Shown here: piece by piece, positions 59,570 through 64,000 of the stretch
Position numbering within the stretch: the stretch's first letter is position 1
Layout of the letters: the number at the start of each line of letters is the position of its first letter
Source: Whalleya microplaca
Taxonomy: Eukaryota; Ascomycota; Sordariomycetes; Xylariales; Xylariaceae
Reading direction: 5' to 3'
Assembly: GCA_022497155.1 (NCBI GenBank)
Contig: MU385728.1
Location: forward strand, 558,001-622,000
DNA: 64,000 bases
Notes under the pieces: generated by a model
What the model was told of the DNA's origin: nothing
Database searches by the model: none
Seen by the model: only the letters and a program-made list of their open reading frames with translations
Program-made: the position numbers and the translations under genes

Positions 59570-59758
59570 TAGCTGATGAGTTGTCAAGGTTGTCAGCGGA
59601 TAGCACAAGCTTCGAGGCCCCGTTGCCCTCCGGGTACCTGCCAAGACTCGTCCTGCGTCACAGACTTGCAGCCGCTACTGTAGCCGGATAACAGCTGATA
59701 ACGCCCGTTGGGAGACCCATTTATCTATGTATCCACCCAGGTAAACTGTACCTCCGTA

Positions 59759-60062
59759 CAGAAGTGCCTTTCTGTCAACCACTTGTAGATCCTACGTGAC
59801 AGCTGACCCAGAGAACCCATGGTTTGTGCGAATGTATCTTAAGGCACGGTCTTATGTCCTCTAAAATTATGGTGATCGACCGCATATTATACGTAATATT
59901 ACTAGCTGTTTAGCGAGTATTAGCCACTGTATAATACAGTTATTCTTATTTTAGATCTACTGTATATGAAGTCTGTGCGAACAGCTGTCGCCGCAAGATC
60001 TACAAGTGGTTGACAGCCAGCAGGGGTTCTAGTATGGTCATTACTTCTAAAAGGCACTTCTG
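59759..60062. mobile_element. MITE with Tc1/mariner-type ends
   Basis: A 304-bp element starts CAGAAGTGCCTTT and ends with its exact reverse complement (60050-60062). TA dinucleotides flank both sides (59757-59758 and 60063-60064), as for Tc1/mariner insertions. A second inverted pair of 20 bp lies inside (59772-59791 and 59997-60016), followed by GACAGCTG/CAGCTGTC. The right arm has 33 extra bases (60017-60049). The middle is AT-rich and codes for nothing, so a non-autonomous element is the best reading. Confidence 0.85.
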
Positions 60063-60174
60063 TATTCAATTAAGCTCGGCAGACACAGGTGGCCCAAGCT
60101 CCCTTACACCACGAAAATTCCAAGAATAATCATACACCAACAGCAACAGCACGACAGAGCAACACCGGAACTAC

Positions 60175-61834
60175 ATGTCTACACATGTTAGGCATTCCCA
60201 ATTCCGAGCCGTCCAGAGGGCGCTCTCCACCCCATGGAGGGCCAGTCTTTACGCCCCCCTACGACAACTTACAATAGACCACCAACATGGAGGACCTACG
60301 GAGGATGAGCACCACGGTAAGCCCTCAATTCTCTACAGACCGGTCAACTGCCAGTCCTTTCCATATCGAAGCTAACTACTCTCAAGTGCGAGAAACCTCA
60401 GCACAAGACACCCCGACACAAGCCAACCACCCAATCCGCCTAGCAGTAAAGCACAACATCGCGACCCGCTCCCACCCCACCAACTGCTCCTCGCGCATCC
60501 TCTCCGACACGCACCTCCCCTACGACGCGACCATCGTCTCGCAACTCCGCCGGCGCGGCGCCCTCGTAGTCGCAAAATCCGCCATGGACGAGTTCGGCAT
60601 GGGCTCGCACAGCACCACCTCCGCCTTCGAGGCCGTGCGCAACGTCGGGCCGCTGGCCGCGTACTCGGCCGGCGGGAGCTCGGGCGGCAGTGCCGTGGCC
60701 GTGCGGCGGGGGGACGCGGATCTGGCGCTGGGCACGGACACGGGGGGGTCGGTGCGCATGCCGGCCGCGTACACGGGGGTCGTGGGGTTCAAGCCGAGCT
60801 ACGGCATGCTCTCGCGCTGGGGCGTCGTGCCGTACGCTAACTCGCTGGACACGGTCGGCCTGCTGGCCGGCAGCGTAGCCAAAATCAGTGACGTGGTCGT
60901 AGGGGGCGGGTTGTGGGCGGAGCACGACCCGCGCGATCCGACGTCTCTCCCACCTGAGGTCCGGAAGCGGTGCGCGGCGGAGAGGAGGGGGTATAATGAC
61001 GGGGCCGCGCACACGCAGACCGGCGGGTTGCACGGCCTGACGTTCGGCATACCGACGGAGTACAACATCCTTGAGCTCTCCCCGCGGATCCGGCAGGGCT
61101 GGCTGCAAGCCGCGGAGACGATCCAGCGCGCGGGCGGGCGCGTGGTGCCAGTCTCGCTGCCGTCGACGAAGAATGCGCTGTCGGCGTACTACGTGATCGC
61201 GCCGGCGGAGGCGGCGTCGAACCTGGCGAAATACGACGGTATCAGATATGGCAAGCGAGACCGCGAGCGCGCCAGCGACGCGCTCGACGGCGTCCTGTAC
61301 GCGCGCACGCGCGGCGGCGGGTTCGGGCGTGAGGTCCAGCGGCGGATATTGCTCGGCGCGTACACGCTGAGCTCGGAGGCCATGGACAACTACTTCATCC
61401 AAGCCCAAAAGGTGCGGCAGCTGGTGCGACGGGACTTCGACCGCGTGTTCCGGCTGTCGAACCCGCTGCGGGATCCCCAGGCCTTTGATTTAAGCGATAT
61501 GGAGCCAAGTGTACAGCTCGAGGACAAGCGGGGGCCGGCGCAGGTCGATTTCCTGCTGTGCCCGACCGCGCCGACGACGCCGCCGCTGCTCGAGGACGTG
61601 CTAAGCCAGACACCCCTCGATGCGTACATGAATGATGTGTTCACGGTCCCGGCGAGCCTGGCGGGGTTGCCTGCGATTAGTATTCCTATGGATCTCCCGG
61701 TGGAAGAGGGGGTGGAGGAGGAGGAACTGCTTGATTTTGGAGGGCTGCAGATTATAGGGCAGTATTGGGACGACGCGAGGCTGCTTCACACAGCGGATTT
61801 CTTGTCGGGTCATGTCTCGACACGGACGAGGTAG
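60175..61834 (+). CDS. HER2: Mitochondrial glutamyl-tRNA(Gln) amidotransferase subunit A
   Basis: Exon 1 (60175-60316) encodes a basic mitochondrial presequence (MSTHVRHSQFRAVQRALSTP). A 70-bp intron (GTAAGC to CTCAAG, branch GCTAAC) leads in phase to exon 2 (60387-61834), giving 529 residues. The amidase signature is complete: Lys69 in LAVKHNIA, cis-Ser near 145 in AGGSSGGSA, and the nucleophile Ser169 in GTDTGGSVRMPA. FGMGSHSTTSAFEAVRN and GFKPSYGMLSRWGVVPYANSLDTVG are typical of GatA/Her2 rather than of general amidases. The enzyme releases ammonia from glutamine and passes it to the GatB-type subunit, which converts Glu-tRNA(Gln) to Gln-tRNA(Gln) for mitochondrial translation. It is divergent from the phosphoesterase gene and convergent with PRP38 (268-bp spacer). 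Coding GC is high. Confidence 0.93.
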
Positions 61835-62102
61835 AGAATAAATAGACTTGGGCGTCTCGATATCGGGACCGGCAATGGGGGACACCCACCGGGAAACGAA
61901 TCATCTGAGCCAGAGAGTGTTAGAACTGTGTTTACGGATTCAAATAGGCAGTGAAATAGAACAGAGGATATCTTACTGTCACCACGACGTACGTCACTAC
62001 ATGACAAGTCCTCCTCGATCTCGATGTTCCATATGGAAATGTAATGTCTTGTCTTCCTTTCTGGTATTATGCGAGTATGTGAGGTATTGCAACTATTTCC
62101 GG

Positions 62103-62972
62103 TCAGCTGTCTCTTCTGCTCGACCTGTCATTATCCACATCCATATCATCATCTCGTGACCGGCGGCGCTCTCGCGAAGATTCGTCTCCCCTCCCACTCG
62201 AGCCCGAAGTCGACCTATCTCTTCCCCTGTCCCTTTCCCGCTCTCTATCCCTCTCATCCTCCTCAATCAACCCCTCATCATCACTATCCGCCCCAGCTTC
62301 ACCCCCATTCGCACCCTCCATATCAACATCTGCCTCCTCCTCCGCCTCCTCCAACAACTCCTCGATATCCCCCAGCGGACTGGTCCTCGGCTCCAACAGT
62401 TCCAGATCCTCCAGGATCTCGCGCTTCGGCATCTGCCACAGGCTAGTCGCGCAGACGCGCTCCTTCGTCAGCAGATCATCGACGAACTGATCGACGAACG
62501 TCAGTCCCGTCCCCGCGCGCCCCTTTCTTCTCAACTTCCGTCGATCCTCCAGGAACGGCTCCAGCGTCTTATACACGTCCTCCGCCCTGCGCGTCATCCT
62601 CACGTAGAAACACGCCAGCGCCCTCAAATACTTGAACTTGTCGCCCCCGAACTTCAGGTACTCGGCAAGGACGTCGTCCCCGGGCGCCAGCTGCAGAAGC
62701 TTGAAGGCGAGGCAGAGGAAGGGCGAGGGCTTCTGTGTCGCTTCGGAGGACATCATGCCGCCGACGAAGGAGACGTGGTCCGCGACGCGGTCGATTATGT
62801 CCGCCTCGTTCACCCCGAAGCACTGCTCCTTCCAGAAGTAGCTGTCGACGATGCGCTCGCGGACGGCCTTCTCCATTATCGTGGCGGGGTTCAGGCCGTT
62901 GGGGGCGACGCCGACGTTCGAGCCGCGCTCGTCGAGGAAGCGCCGCTCGTCGGCGCGGTGGGTGTCGGCCAT
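62103..62972 (-). CDS. prp38: Pre-mRNA-splicing factor Prp38
   Basis: A single-exon gene of 289 residues with ATG at 62972 (MADTHRADERRFLDERG). The PRP38 domain occupies about residues 25-185: GLNPATIMEKAVRERIVDSY, FWKEQCFGVNEADI, SFVGG, PSPFLCLAFKLLQLAP, FKYLRALACFYVRMTR and VYKTLEPFLEDRRKL. All match the family that joins the U4/U6.U5 tri-snRNP and is needed for spliceosome activation. The C-terminal tail is low complexity, first acidic (EELLEEAEEEADVDME), then RE/RD/RS-rich (ERDRERERDRGRDR), as in non-yeast Prp38 proteins. The product is nuclear. The gene is convergent with HER2 and divergent from the F-box-like gene at 63513. Confidence 0.94.
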   Translation of the reverse strand: MADTHRADERRFLDERGSNVGVAPNGLNPATIMEKAVRERIVDSYFWKEQCFGVNEADIIDRVADHVSFVGGMMSSEATQKPSPFLCLAFKLLQLAPGDDVLAEYLKFGGDKFKYLRALACFYVRMTRRAEDVYKTLEPFLEDRRKLRRKGRAGTGLTFVDQFVDDLLTKERVCATSLWQMPKREILEDLELLEPRTSPLGDIEELLEEAEEEADVDMEGANGGEAGADSDDEGLIEEDERDRERERDRGRDRSTSGSSGRGDESSRERRRSRDDDMDVDNDRSSRRDS

Positions 62973-63512
62973 TGTCGCGGGCCGCTTCTTGGAATTTGGT
63001 TACGGGACAGACTTGGATTGGGTAGAATACTAGGCGTCGGCAGTGGAGATTGTTGGAGTTGTGGTGAAGATGCTGGAGGTTATGGTGGTAGGCTAAACAG
63101 CTGGGTTATACTTGTCCGGTTGAAAGCTTCATTGATGTTCTGCTCGACTATCGATAATTTGTTGACAGGGGTTCCAGCTATGAAACCCTGCAGCCCGCAG
63201 CCTGCAGCAAGCCTTGGGACGCAGCATTTGCCACATATAATTATAGATTGGATTGATACATATGTGGCTATGCTATGCGTGGCTGAAACCCGCCTAGTTA
63301 CAACTGCCTCGGAACGCTTCCCATCGGGATATAAATCTTATCTCCGAATCTGGAGGAACCGTTTGGAATACGTACTCCAGACATGTTGCAGCAGGCTGGC
63401 AGGTCAGCAGCATAAAGCCATACCTAACTAGCCCACGTGTTCCAATTCTTGCGTCTTCTGTGAATCTCCTAAGTCACATAGTCCAGTCCAGTCCAGTCCA
63501 ATCCTCACCATC
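62973..63512. promoter_or_regulatory. Shared upstream region of prp38 and the F-box-like gene
   Basis: 540 bp between divergent start codons. It ends with a GTCCA pentanucleotide run (63481-63500) just before the ATG at 63513. No other element is recognised. Confidence 0.5.
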
Positions 63513-64000
63513 ATGAGCGACCGCCCGAAACCACACCTCCTCAATCTCCCCGCCGAGATCCGGGAGCAGATCTACCGCGCGCTCCTGGCCCCCGGCGCCA
63601 ACCAGCGCACCCGCGTCGAGGACTACGCCGCATACACGTACTACGACTACCGGGCGGCGCTGGTGCTGTTCCGGCTGTGCCGGCAGCTCTACTACGAGTC
63701 CCGCAAGGTCTTCCGCGACCTCAACGTCTTCGTGCGCGTCGAGACGCCGTGGCCCGAAGCCCAGAACCACGTCGCATTCCACGGACACGTGCCGATCCTG
63801 GTCAAGGGCGCGCGCGCCGCGCACTTCGGCGCCCACAGCCTCGCCGTCGTCATCGACTCCCCGCACATGCCCATGGAGGCCGGCGAGCGCCGGTACTTCG
63901 TCATCCTCGTCGATGACCTCCCCAAGTTCACCAAGGTCTGGTTCTACTCCGACCTCACGAACCCCGGGCTCAATGGCTTGCTGGAGTTGACGCTCCGCCT
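63513..64000 (+). CDS. F-box-like (2EXR-type) fungal protein, truncated by window end
   Basis: The ATG at 63513 opens MSDRPKPHLLNLPAEIREQIYRALLAP, and the frame stays open to the window edge (162 codons seen). LLNLPAEIREQIYRALL followed by ALVLFRLCRQLYYESRKVF is the helical pattern of the large fungal F-box-like/2EXR group (LLxLPxEIRxxIY, then LxxxCRQxxxE). In this group the N-terminal motif may bind Skp1, but most members have no known substrate. GC is high. The length and C-terminal part cannot be judged because the gene leaves the window. Confidence 0.75.
   Translation, partial: MSDRPKPHLLNLPAEIREQIYRALLAPGANQRTRVEDYAAYTYYDYRAALVLFRLCRQLYYESRKVFRDLNVFVRVETPWPEAQNHVAFHGHVPILVKGARAAHFGAHSLAVVIDSPHMPMEAGERRYFVILVDDLPKFTKVWFYSDLTNPGLNGLLELTLR

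Noticed and set aside
60440..61408. 322-codon minus-strand frame opposite HER2
   Set aside because: GC-driven shadow; the plus strand encodes the full amidase signature.

Overview
The window is nuclear DNA of a filamentous ascomycete (Pezizomycotina; class not determined). The evidence is short GT-AG introns of about 48-130 bp with CTAAC-like branch points, fungal gene families (vacuolar cerevisin-type protease, the 9.5 kDa complex I subunit, Wbp1, Isy1, Prp38, Her2), and an AT-rich block of about 17 kb whose base bias is that of repeat-induced point mutation (RIP).

Layout. 0.4-2.1 kb (-): APH-fold kinase-like protein with a long acidic insertion and an unresolved 5' end. 4.2-7.2 kb (-): large Ser/Arg-rich fungal protein. 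8.1-9.7 kb (-): vacuolar subtilisin protease (Prb1/PepC type). 12.3-20.3 kb (+): 2615-residue BEACH-WD40 protein in four exons. 21.1-21.3 kb (-): NADH-ubiquinone oxidoreductase 9.5 kDa subunit, divergent from WBP1 (21.96-23.6 kb, +), the oligosaccharyltransferase beta subunit. 26.2-26.7 kb (+): membrane-anchored J-like protein lacking HPD. 27.5-28.6 kb (-): four-exon short-chain dehydrogenase.

28.9-46.3 kb is a gene-free, RIP-degraded block. It is a nest of two copies of one Ty3/gypsy chromovirus-type LTR retrotransposon with 191-bp LTRs. A minus-strand copy (29742-44917) was split by a plus-strand copy (33256-40731), which still has a perfect 5-bp TTTAA target duplication. Both copies are dead, but reverse transcriptase, RNase H, integrase and chromodomain relics can be read. 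Two short non-RIPped islands (about 41190-41387 and 45575-45890) look like later arrivals. Less-mutated scraps of the same element lie at about 54.76 and 56.2-56.45 kb.

48.1-49.1 kb (+): PQ-loop-like multi-pass membrane protein gene that seems broken by two frameshifts. 50.6-51.4 kb (+): ISY1, whose first exon is only the ATG. 51.6-52.4 kb: possible tail-anchored protein gene with an in-frame TAG. 53.0-53.4 kb (+): small Cys-containing basic protein. 53.4-57.4 kb: gene-poor stretch with repeats and transposon scraps. 57.4-59.4 kb (-): secreted or vacuolar calcineurin-like metallophosphoesterase, divergent from HER2 (60.2-61.8 kb, +), the mitochondrial Glu-tRNA(Gln) amidotransferase A subunit. 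Their shared upstream region holds a 14-bp minisatellite and a Tc1/mariner-type MITE. 62.1-63.0 kb (-): PRP38. From 63.5 kb (+): F-box-like protein running off the window.

Most genes are unrelated housekeeping genes; there is no clear biosynthetic cluster. Isy1 and Prp38 both act in the spliceosome but are 11 kb apart and not co-organised. The most informative structures are the self-nested retrotransposon, the post-RIP islands, the MITE in a divergent promoter and the decaying membrane-protein gene.
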